Counted from the first letter of the stretch, positions 11,355 through 21,217 are shown. The stretch is 64,000 nucleotides of DNA from Carnobacterium divergens (GCF_900258435.1 NZ_LT992558.1:882994-946993); one strand, 5' to 3'. Notes: a model not told the origin generated them from the letters alone. Numbers and translations: made by a program.

Positions 11355-12383
11355 ATGAAGTCACAATTATTAGCGCCCTATACAATAAAATCAGTAGAAT
11401 TTAAAAACCGAGTAATGATGTCACCGATGTGTATGTATTCTGTTTTTGAACAAGATGGAAAAGTGACTGATTTTCACTTAACTCACTATGGAACAAGAGC
11501 TCTTGGTCAAGTAGGATTAATTATGGTTGAATCTACAGCAGTATTGCCAAATGGTCGAATTTCACAGGAGGATTTAGGCATTTGGTCAGATGATCATATT
11601 GCAGGTTTAACAAAATTAGTTGATCATGTTCATGAAATGGGTGCAAAAATAGGGATTCAATTAAATCATGCAGGACGAAAAGCAGATGTGCCTGATTCAA
11701 TTGTAGCACCATCAAGTATTGCCTATAGTGAAGCCTATCAAGAACCAGAATCATTATCTGAAAATGAAATTACGGAGATTGTAAAAGCTTTTAAAGATGC
11801 CGTTATCCGGTGTCAAAAAGCAGGATTTGACGTGATTGAACTTCATGGAGCACATGGTTATTTGATTAATCAATTTTTATCCCCGTTGACGAACAAGCGA
11901 ACAGATCAGTATGGTGGACCGATTGGCAACCGTTATCGTTTTTTAAGTCAAATCATTGCTGAAGTTCGAGAGTTATGGGAGAAACCTTTATTTGTTCGAA
12001 TTTCTGCAGAAGATTACCAAGCAGATGGCGCTCACCTTGAAGATTATTTAATGATTGGAAAATGGATGAGAGATGCAGGTATTGATTTGATTGATGTCTC
12101 TACAGGAGGCTTAGTAAATGTTCAACCGACAAAAATATTTCCTGGCTATCAAGTGCATTATGCCGAAGAAATTCGTAAAGTAGTTGGCATTGCGACAGGA
12201 GCAGTAGGATTAATTACAAATGGAGCACAAGCAGAAGAAGTAATTGGAAATGGTCGAGCAGATTTGGTGGTTATTGGGCGAGAATTGTTACGTAATCCTT
12301 TTTGGGTTCGAGAGGTTGCCATTGAATTGAATGCAAAAGATCAACTGAAAACACCCGTTCAATATTTACGTGGTTGGAGATAA
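11355..12383 (+). CDS. namA: NADPH dehydrogenase, Old Yellow Enzyme family (NamA/YqjM-like)
   Basis: A 342-aa FMN flavoenzyme that reduces activated C=C bonds of enals, enones and nitro compounds with NADPH. The N-terminal MSPMCMYSVF contains the YqjM-class redox-tuning cysteine. The substrate-binding His pair is in ELHGAHGYLINQFLSPL, followed by NKRTDQYGG. The C-terminal IGRELLRNPFWV is the FMN phosphate region. SD AAAGGTGG precedes the ATG. Typical role: detoxification of electrophiles. Listeria has an OYE at the equivalent place. A bidirectional terminator follows. Confidence 0.92.
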   Translation: MKSQLLAPYTIKSVEFKNRVMMSPMCMYSVFEQDGKVTDFHLTHYGTRALGQVGLIMVESTAVLPNGRISQEDLGIWSDDHIAGLTKLVDHVHEMGAKIGIQLNHAGRKADVPDSIVAPSSIAYSEAYQEPESLSENEITEIVKAFKDAVIRCQKAGFDVIELHGAHGYLINQFLSPLTNKRTDQYGGPIGNRYRFLSQIIAEVRELWEKPLFVRISAEDYQADGAHLEDYLMIGKWMRDAGIDLIDVSTGGLVNVQPTKIFPGYQVHYAEEIRKVVGIATGAVGLITNGAQAEEVIGNGRADLVVIGRELLRNPFWVREVAIELNAKDQLKTPVQYLRGWR

Positions 12384-12422
12384 AAAAGAAACAAGCGATT
12401 GAGTAATCGCTTGTTTCTTTTT
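12384..12422 (+). terminator. Bidirectional terminator namA / DsbA-like gene
   Basis: Stem AAACAAGCGATT / AATCGCTTGTTT with GAGT loop, A-rich left and T-rich right flank, between convergent genes. Confidence 0.92.
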
Positions 12423-12951
12423 ATTTTGTAAGTTCTTTTTCAATTAAAGTGGTTAACTCATCTGGTGTGATATGTTCATCAAAAATATGATCCCCCACAA
12501 TAACCGTTGGAACAAAGAAGATATTTGCTGCTTCAGCTTCAGCAATAATTCCGTTGATTTGAGCTTCATTAGGTTGATTTTTAAGACCTAATTTCTCTTC
12601 AACATAAGTTGCGACTTCTTCATTGGTTAGGTCACCCCATTGGTGTTGATGTTCAAAAAGGAAGTCAATATCTTTTAGCGCTTTTTCAGGATTTTGATAG
12701 TCTAAATGATGATGACAAACATTTCCTTTTTGTAAAGAGGGTTTTTCTTTATCAAAATGTTTAATAATTCGTTGAACTTTTCCTTCTTCAACAAATTTTG
12801 TTAACACAGCTTTTGATTCTTCATGCCATTTCTTGCAATAAGGACAACGAATATTGATAAATTCGATTACTTTAACAGGAGCGTCTTTTGCACCAATTTT
12901 AAACCCAAATTCGGTTCCAACTTCGCTTGCTTTAATTTTACTGATATCCAT
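12421..12951 (-). CDS. Cytosolic DsbA/thioredoxin-fold protein with CPYC motif
   Basis: A 176-aa thioredoxin-fold protein with an early beta strand followed by CPYCKKW (a CxxC active site, residues ~35-41), an inserted helical region, and the conserved cis-Pro segment FVPTVIVGD. There is no signal peptide or lipobox, so it should act inside the cell, unlike classic DsbA. It matches the DsbA-like/Thioredoxin_4 family of lactobacilli; the substrate is unknown. SD GGAGGA precedes the start. It is followed (convergently) by the namA terminator. Confidence 0.82.
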   Translation of the reverse strand: MDISKIKASEVGTEFGFKIGAKDAPVKVIEFINIRCPYCKKWHEESKAVLTKFVEEGKVQRIIKHFDKEKPSLQKGNVCHHHLDYQNPEKALKDIDFLFEHQHQWGDLTNEEVATYVEEKLGLKNQPNEAQINGIIAEAEAANIFFVPTVIVGDHIFDEHITPDELTTLIEKELTK

Positions 12952-13013
12952 AAATCAATTCCTCCTTCAATAGTTCCATAATTTAATTATACCGCGGATA
13001 GACATACAAGGGT

Positions 13014-13051
13014 AGCAAAAAAGCCTGTAAAACAAAATCGTTTTACAAGCT
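13014..13051 (-). terminator. clpP terminator
   Basis: On the minus strand, stem GCTTGTAAAAC / GTTTTACAGGC followed by TTTTTT. Confidence 0.85.
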
Positions 13052-13062
13052 TTACTAAAAAA

Positions 13063-13656
13063 TTATTTTAATGAAGAGCTGTTAACCATAATTTCATCGA
13101 TTAAACCATAAGCTTTTGCTTCTTCAGCACTCATAAAGTTATCACGGTCTGTATCGCGTTCGATAACTTCAATTGGTTGACCAGTTTGATCTGCCAAGAT
13201 TTTATTTAAACGTTCACGAGTTTTTAATATGTGACGCGCAGCAATTTCAATTTCAGTTGCTTGACCTTGAGCACCACCTAATGGCTGATGAATCATAATT
13301 TCTGCATTTGGCAATGCATAACGTTTGCCTTTTGCACCAGCTGTTAACAAGAAGCTTCCCATTGAAGCCGCCATTCCCATTGCGATTGTTTGAACATCAG
13401 CTTTGATGAAGTTCATAGTATCGTAAATTGCTAGCCCAGCAGTAACGCTACCACCTGGTGAGTTGACGTAAATGTAAATATCTTTTTCAGAATCTTGTGC
13501 ATCTAAGAATAACAATTGTGCGATAACTGCATTTGCTACGTTATCATCAATTTGTCCGCTTAACATAATGATTCGGTCTTTTAATAGACGAGAATAAATA
13601 TCATATGCGCGTTCTCCTCTAGATGATTGTTCAATGACTGTAGGTACTAAATTCAT
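13063..13656 (-). CDS. clpP: ATP-dependent Clp protease proteolytic subunit
   Basis: A 197-aa serine peptidase that forms the double-heptameric chamber serving ClpX/ClpC/ClpE unfoldases. The triad is visible: S98 in [11 protein letters not shown]123 in MIHQPLGG, D172 in DTDRDNF. The N-terminal [23 protein letters not shown] (residues 3-25) is standard. SD GGAGGA precedes the ATG. It is monocistronic, with its own terminator. A CtsR-like direct repeat sits upstream at 13742-13758, suggesting heat/protein-stress control. Confidence 0.98.
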   Translation of the reverse strand: MNLVPTVIEQSSRGERAYDIYSRLLKDRIIMLSGQIDDNVANAVIAQLLFLDAQDSEKDIYIYVNSPGGSVTAGLAIYDTMNFIKADVQTIAMGMAASMGSFLLTAGAKGKRYALPNAEIMIHQPLGGAQGQATEIEIAARHILKTRERLNKILADQTGQPIEVIERDTDRDNFMSAEEAKAYGLIDEIMVNSSSLK

Positions 13657-13693
13657 ATTGTATTTCCTCCTTTAAAGGTTTAAATTCATGGTA

Positions 13694-13702
13694 ATTGTAA
13701 CA
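13694..13702 (-). promoter_or_regulatory. clpP extended -10 promoter
   Basis: On the minus strand TGTTACAAT forms a TGn extended -10 about 38 bp upstream of the clpP ATG; the -35 is poor. Confidence 0.5.
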
Positions 13703-13741
13703 TAAAAAGCAAAACCGTTACTAATTGTATTTTACTCTAAT

Positions 13742-13758
13742 GGTCAACTAAGGTCAAA
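13742..13758 (-). promoter_or_regulatory. CtsR-like operator upstream of clpP
   Basis: GGTCAACTAAGGTCAAA (read on the plus strand) matches the CtsR consensus of two tandem GGTCAAA heptads separated by 3 bp at all but one fixed position (C for A at the end of the first heptad). It lies 86 bp upstream of clpP, a classic CtsR regulon member. Confidence 0.8.
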
Positions 13759-13801
13759 TGTTTTGTTTGATTAACCATTAGTTGCAAAAATGAGGTAGAA
13801 A

Positions 13802-14308
13802 TCAATTCATTAAAGAAGCTAGGTAGTGTTTTAATTCGGTTGGATGATGAAAGGTTAAAATTTTTTCTTTAGGAATATGGGCTAATTGTTTTAGTGTTTC
13901 TTTTCGTCTTGTAGGATAATTCCATGCAAATCTTAAAAAGTCTAAATTAAAACGTTCAGGACAACCATCTGCCATATCTGGTCTTACTTTTCCGTGATAG
14001 ATAAAAGAGCGCTTTAAAATTCGGCGAATGTAAACAAATCTTGAGAAATCTAGAAAAATAATAGTATCACTATTGTTGAAACGGATAGGCCAAGTGATTG
14101 AATAGTTGCCTTCAATAATCCAATGTTGAGTTGAATGAATAAGAGGGGTTACCTTTTCTAGAAGAGCAGTTTTGCCAATTTCTTGCCAGTTTGGATTAAA
14201 ATAAAGTGAATCTAAATGAATGACAGGAACCTCATAAAAATCCCCTAGTTGTTTAGCTAAGGTTGATTTCCCCGACCCTGAAGGACCAATAATCGTAATT
14301 TTTGTCAT
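13802..14308 (-). CDS. P-loop kinase of the adenylate-kinase-like (FlaR/topology modulation) family
   Basis: A 168-aa P-loop protein with Walker A GPSGSGKSTLAKQL at the N-terminus, HLDSLYFNPNW after strand two, WIIEGNYS, and DTIIFLDFSRFVYIRRILKR, the pattern of small nucleoside-kinase-like proteins often annotated 'DNA topology modulation protein FlaR'. The true substrate of this family is not established. Strong SD AAAGGAGG. It follows a TM2 gene on the same strand. Confidence 0.78.
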   Translation of the reverse strand: MTKITIIGPSGSGKSTLAKQLGDFYEVPVIHLDSLYFNPNWQEIGKTALLEKVTPLIHSTQHWIIEGNYSITWPIRFNNSDTIIFLDFSRFVYIRRILKRSFIYHGKVRPDMADGCPERFNLDFLRFAWNYPTRRKETLKQLAHIPKEKILTFHHPTELKHYLASLMN

Positions 14309-14332
14309 AAAACTAGCCTCCTTTACTAAGTA

Positions 14333-14372
14333 AAATAGCTTATTTAAAGAAAATCCTTTAAATAAGCTATTT
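14333..14372 (-). terminator. Inverted repeat, probable TM2-gene terminator
   Basis: Perfect 17-bp stem (AAATAGCTTATTTAAAG and its complement) with 6-nt loop. On the minus strand it is followed only by a short T run, so termination may be partial. Confidence 0.65.
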
Positions 14373-14386
14373 ATAAAACCTTTAAA

Positions 14387-14872
14387 TTATTGAATAAAAA
14401 TATTTCCATTTGCATCTTCTGGTTTGAAAGCGGCAAAGATACCTTCAAAAAAAGCAATTATAGCAGGGATACCAGTCCAACAGAAAATTAAAAATGTCAT
14501 TCCAGCACCAGATTTTCCAGCATAAAACTTATGAACACCAAATCCACCAAGGAAGATAGCTAAAAGCACATAAATCCATTTATTGCCCCATTTCCCAACT
14601 TGGCTATATTGTGGAGTTTGTTGAACTTGACCCTGTTCTTGAGCTTGCGCTTGAGAAGTTTCATTCACACTGTTGATATTAATACGGTCTTGAAGGGTTT
14701 CTTTTTTTGGTTCAGGCCTATGTAGAATGACATTTGGACCATCATAATAAATTTCAACTAAGTCCCCAACATCTGCGTCAAAATCGATTGTTTCTAATGG
14801 AACACGAATGGTAGTGCCATCTTCTTTTGCAACGACTAAATAATCAGCTTCTAACTTGATAATTTTATTCAT
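14387..14872 (-). CDS. TM2-domain membrane protein
   Basis: A 161-aa protein. Residues 1-55 form a small beta-rich cytosolic domain ([17 protein letters not shown] ... VEIYYDG). Residues ~65-95 are a Gln-rich linker ([15 protein letters not shown]). The C-terminal half is a TM2 domain, two membrane helices around [16 protein letters not shown] and a second [15 protein letters not shown]. The function of TM2 proteins in bacteria is unknown. The SD is weak (AAAGAAA). It lies just downstream, on the minus strand, of the tRNA-Arg terminator. Confidence 0.82.
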   Translation of the reverse strand: MNKIIKLEADYLVVAKEDGTTIRVPLETIDFDADVGDLVEIYYDGPNVILHRPEPKKETLQDRININSVNETSQAQAQEQGQVQQTPQYSQVGKWGNKWIYVLLAIFLGGFGVHKFYAGKSGAGMTFLIFCWTGIPAIIAFFEGIFAAFKPEDANGNIFIQ

Positions 14873-14906
14873 TTTAAAATTTCTTTTTGTTAAATAGTGA
14901 CTGACA

Positions 14907-14930
14907 CAAAAAAGAACAGGAATCTGTTCT
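14907..14930 (-). terminator. tRNA-Arg terminator
   Basis: Minus strand: GAACAG - ATTC - CTGTTC followed by TTTTTT, immediately after the tRNA. Confidence 0.85.
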
Positions 14931-14940
14931 CTGTTTTGTA

Positions 14941-15012
14941 TGTCTCCTGGGGGAATCGAACCCTCATTTCAAGAACCGGAATCTTACGTGATATCCATTA
15001 CACTAAGGAGAC
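14941..15012 (-). tRNA. tRNA-Arg (anticodon CCG)
   Basis: Minus strand, 72 nt. The acceptor stem GTCTCCT pairs with AGGAGAC, the discriminator is A, and CCA is not encoded. The anticodon stem TAAGA/TCTTG encloses loop TTCCGGT with CCG at positions 34-36, reading CGG (Arg). The T arm contains GGTTCGATTCC. A terminator follows directly, so it is a single-gene unit. I looked for flanking direct repeats or an integrase that would mark it as an integration site and saw none. Confidence 0.96.
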
Positions 15013-15110
15013 TAAATCAACTACTATAGTTTAGCTGAATTTAGTTGAAAAGACAAGATTTAATTATAAGCTGCACATAAAAAGATGAATTCCTTTTCAA
15101 TTTCAAAATA

Positions 15111-15119
15111 TGGTATGAT
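15111..15119 (+). promoter_or_regulatory. Extended -10 upstream of rpoN
   Basis: TGGTATGAT is a TGn extended -10 about 40 bp before the chosen GTG start; no clear -35. Confidence 0.4.
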
Positions 15120-15159
15120 AGCAGTGAAGATTTTGAAAGGACATGAAGGAGGAATGATT

Positions 15160-16521
15160 GTGAATTTTGAACAAAAGTTTAGCCAACAACAAAGACAAGT
15201 CCAAAAAATGGCGATGACACAACAATTACAGCAATCCATTCAAATGCTACAATACAATACAGAAGAACTAGCCAGCTTTTTAGAGCAAAAGGCGCTAGAA
15301 AATCCTTTAATCGAAGTAACCGTTGAAAGGGATTATGATGCTGAGGCAGCTATTCAACCCGTAAAAAGTACAATGAACTATCAACATAACGAAGAGTTTA
15401 ATTATTTGAATCAAGTACCAGATACTAGCATTTCCTTATTTGAATTTTTATTGGAACAAATCCATTTAACAATGAGAGACACTTATTTAAGAGAATTGGT
15501 TTTCTTTTTAACTGAAAATATCGATGATAATGGCTATTTAAAAATAGAATTATCAGAGGCTGCAAAAACAACAGGGGCGCAAGAAATCCAAATATTAGAT
15601 GCCTTAACCTTGCTGCAACAATTAGATCCTGCAGGAGTAGGCGCGAGAAACTTACAAGAATGTTTGATGTTACAAATTGAACGAGACGACTTTGCCCCCA
15701 ATATGGCCTATGTGATAGTAGAGGAAGAATTTGAAAATTTTGCAAATCGTAAATGGAAAGAAATTACGAAAAAGTTCGATATTAGTTTGGCTGAAATTCA
15801 AGAAATTTCAGATTATATTCAGACCTTGAATCCACGCCCAGGCGCTTTATATGACGGTACAAAAGAACAATACATCCGTCCTGACTTAGTTATTCGTGTC
15901 ACAAAAGAGAATGAAATCAAAGTATTATCAGCTAAAACAGGCTTACCAGTCGTTCATTTTCAAAAAGACTATTATCAAGAAATGTCTCGATTTGAAGACA
16001 AAGATGTCCGACGATTTATGAAGGATAAATTTAATGAGTATGAATGGATTCAAAAAAGCTTGCAACAAAGAGGGGAAACCATTGTTCGAGTAGGGACAGC
16101 GATTGTTGAGCGTCAAAAAGAATTCTTCTTGAACCCTGAACATCCAATCAAATCGTTAACTTTAAAAGAGATATCCGAAAAACTTGATATTCATGAGTCA
16201 ACAGTAAGTCGCTCTGTTAATGGCAAATATTTAGAGACTAGTTTTGGCATTTTCGAATTAAAAAGTTTCTTCACAAATTCATTGAAAGCGCAACAATCAA
16301 AAACACAAAATTCTACAGACGAATCAGAAATTTCAGGAGATTCCGTTCGAAAAAGAGTCGCCTCATGTGTAGAAAATGAAGATAAACGCAAACCCTTATC
16401 CGATCAAAAAATAGTAGAACAATTAAAAGAGGAAGGGATTGAGGTCTCTAGAAGAACGATTGCGAAATATCGGGATATCCTAGGCATTCCATCTTCCTCT
16501 AAGCGAAAACGATTTGACTAA
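15160..16521 (+). CDS. rpoN: RNA polymerase sigma-54 factor
   Basis: A 453-aa sigma-54 that directs polymerase to -24/-12 promoters and needs an AAA+ activator. Region I is the N-terminal Gln/Leu-rich stretch (MAMTQQLQQSIQMLQYNTEE). The core-binding region follows, then the HTH TLKEISEKLDIHESTVSRSV near residue 345. The C-terminal RpoN box appears as SRRTIAKYR. I chose GTG 15160 because GAAGGAGG ends 7 bases before it, whereas ATG 15154 is only one base from the SD. It sits directly upstream of the cggR operon, as in Listeria. The LevR-like activator at 27554 is its likely partner. Confidence 0.96.
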   Translation: MNFEQKFSQQQRQVQKMAMTQQLQQSIQMLQYNTEELASFLEQKALENPLIEVTVERDYDAEAAIQPVKSTMNYQHNEEFNYLNQVPDTSISLFEFLLEQIHLTMRDTYLRELVFFLTENIDDNGYLKIELSEAAKTTGAQEIQILDALTLLQQLDPAGVGARNLQECLMLQIERDDFAPNMAYVIVEEEFENFANRKWKEITKKFDISLAEIQEISDYIQTLNPRPGALYDGTKEQYIRPDLVIRVTKENEIKVLSAKTGLPVVHFQKDYYQEMSRFEDKDVRRFMKDKFNEYEWIQKSLQQRGETIVRVGTAIVERQKEFFLNPEHPIKSLTLKEISEKLDIHESTVSRSVNGKYLETSFGIFELKSFFTNSLKAQQSKTQNSTDESEISGDSVRKRVASCVENEDKRKPLSDQKIVEQLKEEGIEVSRRTIAKYRDILGIPSSSKRKRFD

Positions 16522-16522
16522 T

Positions 16523-16576
16523 AAAAAAACCTGTTGATTTCTTATTCTATTTATAAGAAAGAACAGGTTTTAATTT
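16523..16576 (+). terminator. rpoN terminator
   Basis: Two-part stem: outer AAACCTGTT / AACAGGTTT and inner TTCTTAT / ATAAGAA; short T-rich tail. Confidence 0.75.
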
Positions 16577-16689
16577 TAAGTTTAGTTACAAAATAAGAAA
16601 TAGTTTACAAAGAAACAAAATAATTTAGTCACAAGCTAGACACAAATATTAATTTTTTTTTTAGGAATAAAAAAATAAGCACTTTATAG

Positions 16690-16718
16690 TTGAAAGATAG
16701 CGTGTAAGCTGTTAAAAT
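16690..16718 (+). promoter_or_regulatory. Sigma-A promoter of the cggR-gapA operon
   Basis: TTGAAA - 17 bp - TAAAAT; four and five of six matches to the consensus boxes. The predicted start near 16725 gives a leader of about 170 nt. Confidence 0.7.
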
Positions 16719-16838
16719 GATTAGTGTAAGAGATGGAAGCGGTAGGCGAAATACTGCGACAAATGACAACAAACCTACAGACAGTCAAATGAATGTTTTT
16801 GTTTCATTAAGGATCTCTTCATTTTTTTAAGCACTCAG

Positions 16839-16873
16839 GGTCGCAAAACGACTTACATGGTCGCTAAACGACC
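16839..16873 (+). promoter_or_regulatory. Putative CggR operator, tandem inverted repeats with 20-bp period
   Basis: GGTCGCAAAACGAC and GGTCGCTAAACGAC start exactly 20 bp apart; each unit is itself an inverted repeat (GTCG n5 CGAC). The Bacillus subtilis CggR operator, as I recall it, is a direct repeat of CGGGAC-N6-TGTC with the same 20-bp period, also between promoter and cggR. The copies end 22 bp before the cggR ATG. Confidence 0.72.
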
Positions 16874-16894
16874 AAGGAAGAAAGAGGCACTCTT

Positions 16895-17935
16895 ATGCAG
16901 CAAGATGTATTATCTATTATTGAAAAAGTAGCACCTGATATCATGGAGACTCTTCGAGAACGTTATCAGATTCTGCGCAATATCTATTTATTGGGACCAG
17001 TCGGTAGACGTGTTTTAGCTGGGAAAATGAATGTAACAGAACGTGTTCTACGTACTGAAACAGATTTTTTAAAAAAGCAAAACATTATAAAAACTTCAAA
17101 AGTAGGAATGGAATTAACAACTACTGGTGAAGAAATCTACCACGAATTAGATCAAATGATGGGACAATTGTTAGGGATGCGAGAAAAAGAAAAAGAATTA
17201 GCGACTTATTTTCAGATAGAACATTGTATAATTGTCTCAGGCGATAGTGAAGAACAAAGGAAAGTCATGGAAGAATTAGGGCATGCAACCTCAGAATCAT
17301 TGGATTTCTTACTGCCAAGTGGCGACAATATTATTGCCGTTATGGGTGGAACAACAATGGCGAAAGTTGCAGACCAAATGACAAAAGCTTTATCTAACGA
17401 TCGACATCTGATCTTTGTCCCTGCAAGAGGAGGCATTGGAGAAGCGGTGAATATTCAAGCGAATACCATCAGCTCCCAAATGGCTGAAAACACAGGTGGC
17501 GAAAATCGAGTTTTATACGTTCCAGAACAAGTCAGTGAAGAAACGTATAAACCACTACTCCAAGAACCAGCTGTCTTTAACACTTTGAAGATGGTCACTA
17601 AGGCTAAATGTGTGTTACACAGTATTGGAGATGCCAAATTAATGGCAGAACGCAGAGGAATGAGTGAAGAAGCTCTCACTCTGATTAAAGAACAAGCAGC
17701 AGTTGGTGAAGCTTTCGGGTATTTCTTTAATCAATCAGGTGAAGTGGTCTATAAAATCCCACGCATCGGGTTACAATTAAAAGATTTAGCCAAAATTCCT
17801 TGTGTACTAGCAATCGCTGGTGGGAAATCAAAAGCAACAGCAATTGAAGCTTATATGAAAAATGCACCCAGTCAAACATGGTTGATTACAGATGAAGGTG
17901 CAGCTAATCAGATTTTAAAAGGGGTAACCCTTTAA
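16895..17935 (+). CDS. cggR: Central glycolytic genes regulator CggR
   Basis: A 346-aa SorC/DeoR-family repressor. The N-terminal ~90 residues hold a winged HTH ([20 protein letters not shown]). The remainder is a sugar-phosphate-binding domain with [27 protein letters not shown] and C-terminal [11 protein letters not shown]. In Bacillus it represses its own operon and is released by fructose-1,6-bisphosphate. It heads cggR-gapA-pgk-tpiA-gpmI-eno, and the operator-like repeats lie just upstream. The start has AAAGAGG as SD. Confidence 0.96.
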   Translation: MQQDVLSIIEKVAPDIMETLRERYQILRNIYLLGPVGRRVLAGKMNVTERVLRTETDFLKKQNIIKTSKVGMELTTTGEEIYHELDQMMGQLLGMREKEKELATYFQIEHCIIVSGDSEEQRKVMEELGHATSESLDFLLPSGDNIIAVMGGTTMAKVADQMTKALSNDRHLIFVPARGGIGEAVNIQANTISSQMAENTGGENRVLYVPEQVSEETYKPLLQEPAVFNTLKMVTKAKCVLHSIGDAKLMAERRGMSEEALTLIKEQAAVGEAFGYFFNQSGEVVYKIPRIGLQLKDLAKIPCVLAIAGGKSKATAIEAYMKNAPSQTWLITDEGAANQILKGVTL

Positions 17936-17978
17936 AATAAATAATAAATCAAGAATTCCTAAAGGAGGAAATCTAGTT

Positions 17979-18983
17979 ATGACAGTAAAAGTAGGTATTA
18001 ATGGTTTTGGACGTATTGGACGTTTAGCTTTCCGTCGCATCCAAGCAGTAGAAGGTATTGAAGTTGTTGCAATCAATGACTTAACAGACGCAAAAATGTT
18101 GGCTCATTTATTAAAATATGATACAACTCAAGGACGTTTCGACGGTGACGTTGAAGTTCATGATGGTTATTTCAATGTTAACGGTAAAGAAGTAAAAGTT
18201 CTTGCTAACCGTAACCCTGAAGAACTTCCATGGGGCGAACTTGGTGTTGAGATCGTTCTTGAATGTACTGGTTTCTTTACAACTCAAGAAAAAGCTGAAT
18301 TACACTTAAAAGCTGGCGCTAAACGTGTTGTTATTTCTGCTCCTGCATCAGGCGACATGAAAACAATCGTTTACAACGTAAACCACGAAATCTTAGATGG
18401 TTCTGAAACAGTTATTTCAGGTGCTTCATGTACTACTAACTGTCTAGCTCCAATGGCACAAGTATTAGAAGAAAAATTTGGTGTTATTGAAGGTCTTATG
18501 ACTACAATCCACGCTTACACAGGTGACCAAATGACTCTTGATGGCCCTCACCCAGGTGGAGACTTCCGTCGTGCACGTGCTGCTGCAGAAAACATCGTTC
18601 CTAATACAACTGGCGCTGCTAAAGCAATCGGTTTAGTATTACCTTCATTACAAGGTAAATTAGACGGAGCTGCTCAACGTGTTCCTGTTGCTACTGGTTC
18701 ATTAACTGAATTAGTAACTGTATTAGACAAAAAAGTTACAGTTGAAGAAGTAAATGCTGCAATGAAAGCTGCTGCAAACGAATCATTCGGTTACAACACT
18801 GATGCAATCGTTTCTTCTGATATCGTTGGTATGACTTTCGGTTCATTATTTGACGAAACTCAAACTAAAGTTATGACTGTTGGAGATCACCAATTAGTTA
18901 AAACTGTTGCTTGGTATGACAACGAAATGTCATACACTGCACAACTTATCCGTACTTTAGAATACTTTGCAAAATTAGGTTAA
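17979..18983 (+). CDS. gapA: Glyceraldehyde-3-phosphate dehydrogenase (glycolytic)
   Basis: NAD-dependent GAPDH, 334 aa. It has the N-terminal Rossmann motif [16 protein letters not shown], the catalytic ASCTTNC with C151, and the C-terminal [15 protein letters not shown]. The position after cggR marks it as the catabolic isozyme. Codon use is strongly biased to a narrow set, as expected for a highly expressed gene. The SD is an ideal AAAGGAGG. A hairpin follows that may partly end or stabilise transcripts, uncoupling gapA level from the distal genes. Confidence 0.98.
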   Translation: MTVKVGINGFGRIGRLAFRRIQAVEGIEVVAINDLTDAKMLAHLLKYDTTQGRFDGDVEVHDGYFNVNGKEVKVLANRNPEELPWGELGVEIVLECTGFFTTQEKAELHLKAGAKRVVISAPASGDMKTIVYNVNHEILDGSETVISGASCTTNCLAPMAQVLEEKFGVIEGLMTTIHAYTGDQMTLDGPHPGGDFRRARAAAENIVPNTTGAAKAIGLVLPSLQGKLDGAAQRVPVATGSLTELVTVLDKKVTVEEVNAAMKAAANESFGYNTDAIVSSDIVGMTFGSLFDETQTKVMTVGDHQLVKTVAWYDNEMSYTAQLIRTLEYFAKLG

Positions 18984-19022
18984 TTATTTCTTAATTTTAA
19001 AATGTGCATATTCTGACATTTT

Positions 19023-19058
19023 TGAAAAGCGGGGAGCTTCGCGCTTCCCGCTTTTCTT
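19023..19058 (+). terminator. gapA-pgk intergenic hairpin, possible partial terminator or mRNA processing/stability element
   Basis: Stem GAAAAGCGGGGAGC / GCTTCCCGCTTTTC with 5-nt loop and one G-U pair; interrupted T tail, so read-through into pgk is expected. Confidence 0.65.
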
Positions 19059-19091
19059 TATGTCTTTAATAAACAATAGGAGGCTTCTCTC

Positions 19092-20276
19092 ATGGCTAAA
19101 AAAGTTGTTACTGATTTAGATTTAAAAGATAAAAAAGTGCTAGTTCGTGCTGATTTTAACGTACCGATGAAAGATGGCGTTATTACTAACGACAACCGCA
19201 TCGTTGCTGCACTTCCAACACTTGAATACATTCTTGAACAAGATGGTAAAGTCATTGTTTTCTCTCATTTAGGTAAAGTTAAAACAGAAGAAGACAAAGC
19301 AGACAAAACATTGCGTCCAGTTGCAGAACGTTTAAGCGAATTATTAGGCAAACCTGTGACATTCGTTCCTGAAACTCGTGGAGCTGAATTAGAAAAAGCT
19401 ATTGCTGATATGAAAGATGGCGAAGTGGTTATGTTTGAAAACACTCGCTTTGAAGACATTGATGGCAAGAAAGAAAGTAAAAATGATCCAGAATTAGGAA
19501 AATATTGGGCTTCACTAGGCGACGTTTTTGTAAATGACGCCTTTGGTACAGCTCACCGCGCTCATGCTTCTAACGTTGGAATTGCTTCTAACTTAGAATC
19601 AGCAGCTGGTTTCCTAATGGAAAAAGAAATCAAATTTATCGGTGGCGTTGTTGAAAACCCAGATCGTCCTTTAGTGGCAATTCTTGGTGGTGCAAAAGTT
19701 TCTGATAAAATTGGCGTTATCGAAAATCTATTAAAGGTTGCTGACAAAGTTCTTGTTGGTGGAGGAATGACTTATACATTCTACGCTGCTCAAGGAAAAG
19801 AAATTGGTAAATCATTAGTAGAAACAGATAAAATCGACTTAGCAAAATCATTATTAGAATCTGCTAACGGCAAATTGATTTTACCAGTTGACTCTGTATG
19901 TGCGACAGAATTCAGTAATGACGTTCCAACTGAAATCCACGAAGCAATTCCTGCTAACATGATGGGACTTGACGTAGGACCAAAAACAGTTGAATTATTT
20001 ACAAAAGAATTACAAGGCGCTAAAACAGTTGTATGGAACGGACCAATGGGCGTATTTGAAATGAGCAACTTTGCTAAAGGTACCATCGGCGTATGTGAAG
20101 CAATTGCAAAATTAAAAGACGCAACAACAATCATTGGTGGTGGAGATTCAGCAGCAGCAGCTATGCAATTAGGCTTTGCGGATGACTTTACACACATTTC
20201 AACAGGTGGCGGAGCTTCTCTAGAATACCTAGAAGGCAAAGTATTACCTGGCGTTGATTCTATTTCTGATAAATAA
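19092..20276 (+). CDS. pgk: Phosphoglycerate kinase
   Basis: Transfers phosphate from 1,3-bisphosphoglycerate to ADP in glycolysis. The 394-aa length is standard. Visible motifs are [14 protein letters not shown] near the N-terminus, [41 protein letters not shown], the hinge/nucleotide region [18 protein letters not shown], and the C-terminal [23 protein letters not shown]. It is third in the glycolytic operon, and the unusual repeated hairpin spacer follows. Confidence 0.98.
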   Translation: MAKKVVTDLDLKDKKVLVRADFNVPMKDGVITNDNRIVAALPTLEYILEQDGKVIVFSHLGKVKTEEDKADKTLRPVAERLSELLGKPVTFVPETRGAELEKAIADMKDGEVVMFENTRFEDIDGKKESKNDPELGKYWASLGDVFVNDAFGTAHRAHASNVGIASNLESAAGFLMEKEIKFIGGVVENPDRPLVAILGGAKVSDKIGVIENLLKVADKVLVGGGMTYTFYAAQGKEIGKSLVETDKIDLAKSLLESANGKLILPVDSVCATEFSNDVPTEIHEAIPANMMGLDVGPKTVELFTKELQGAKTVVWNGPMGVFEMSNFAKGTIGVCEAIAKLKDATTIIGGGDSAAAAMQLGFADDFTHISTGGGASLEYLEGKVLPGVDSISDK

Positions 20277-20279
20277 TCA

Positions 20280-20323
20280 TGATTCTTGGCGCTTTAGCGC
20301 CTTAGAAGCATGATTCACATTCG
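20280..20323 (+). repeat. Intergenic hairpin repeat, copy 1 (pgk-tpiA spacer)
   Basis: A 44-bp element containing the hairpin GGCGC-TTTA-GCGCC and ending GAAGCATGATTCACATTCG. It recurs at 20362-20405 with three substitutions. A second stem between the copies (GTTC-CGAA-AGAAC) adds structure. Confidence 0.88.
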
Positions 20324-20361
20324 TTCCGAAAGAACGAACTGTGGCTTCCGAAAAGAAGTTT

Positions 20362-20405
20362 TGATTCTTGGCGCCTCAGCGCTTTAGAAGCATGATTCAC
20401 ATTCG
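20362..20405 (+). repeat. Intergenic hairpin repeat, copy 2 (pgk-tpiA spacer)
   Basis: Second 44-bp copy, 41/44 identical to copy 1. Differences fall in the hairpin loop and one stem position that stays paired as G-U, so structure is kept. Confidence 0.88.
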
Positions 20406-20446
20406 GTCAGAAAGAAAACCTATTGTTGATTTTAAATTAAAATTAA

Positions 20447-21216
<770 letters not shown>

Positions 21217-21217
<1 letters not shown>

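Larger units (their letters stand above)
16577..16894 (+). other. cggR leader/control region
   Basis: No gene is apparent in these ~320 bp. It holds a sigma-A promoter (16690-16718), a roughly 170-nt predicted leader with short pairing segments (GTAGG / CCTAC; AATGAA facing two TTCATT copies, the second followed by seven T), and the tandem operator at 16839-16872. Confidence 0.7.

Noticed and set aside
14941-15012. tRNA-Arg as an integration (att) site
   Set aside because: No integrase, no direct repeat of the tRNA 3' end and conserved core genes on both sides.
20280-20405. Possible CRISPR-like repeat array
   Set aside because: Only two copies with a structured, non-spacer-like middle, and no cas genes.
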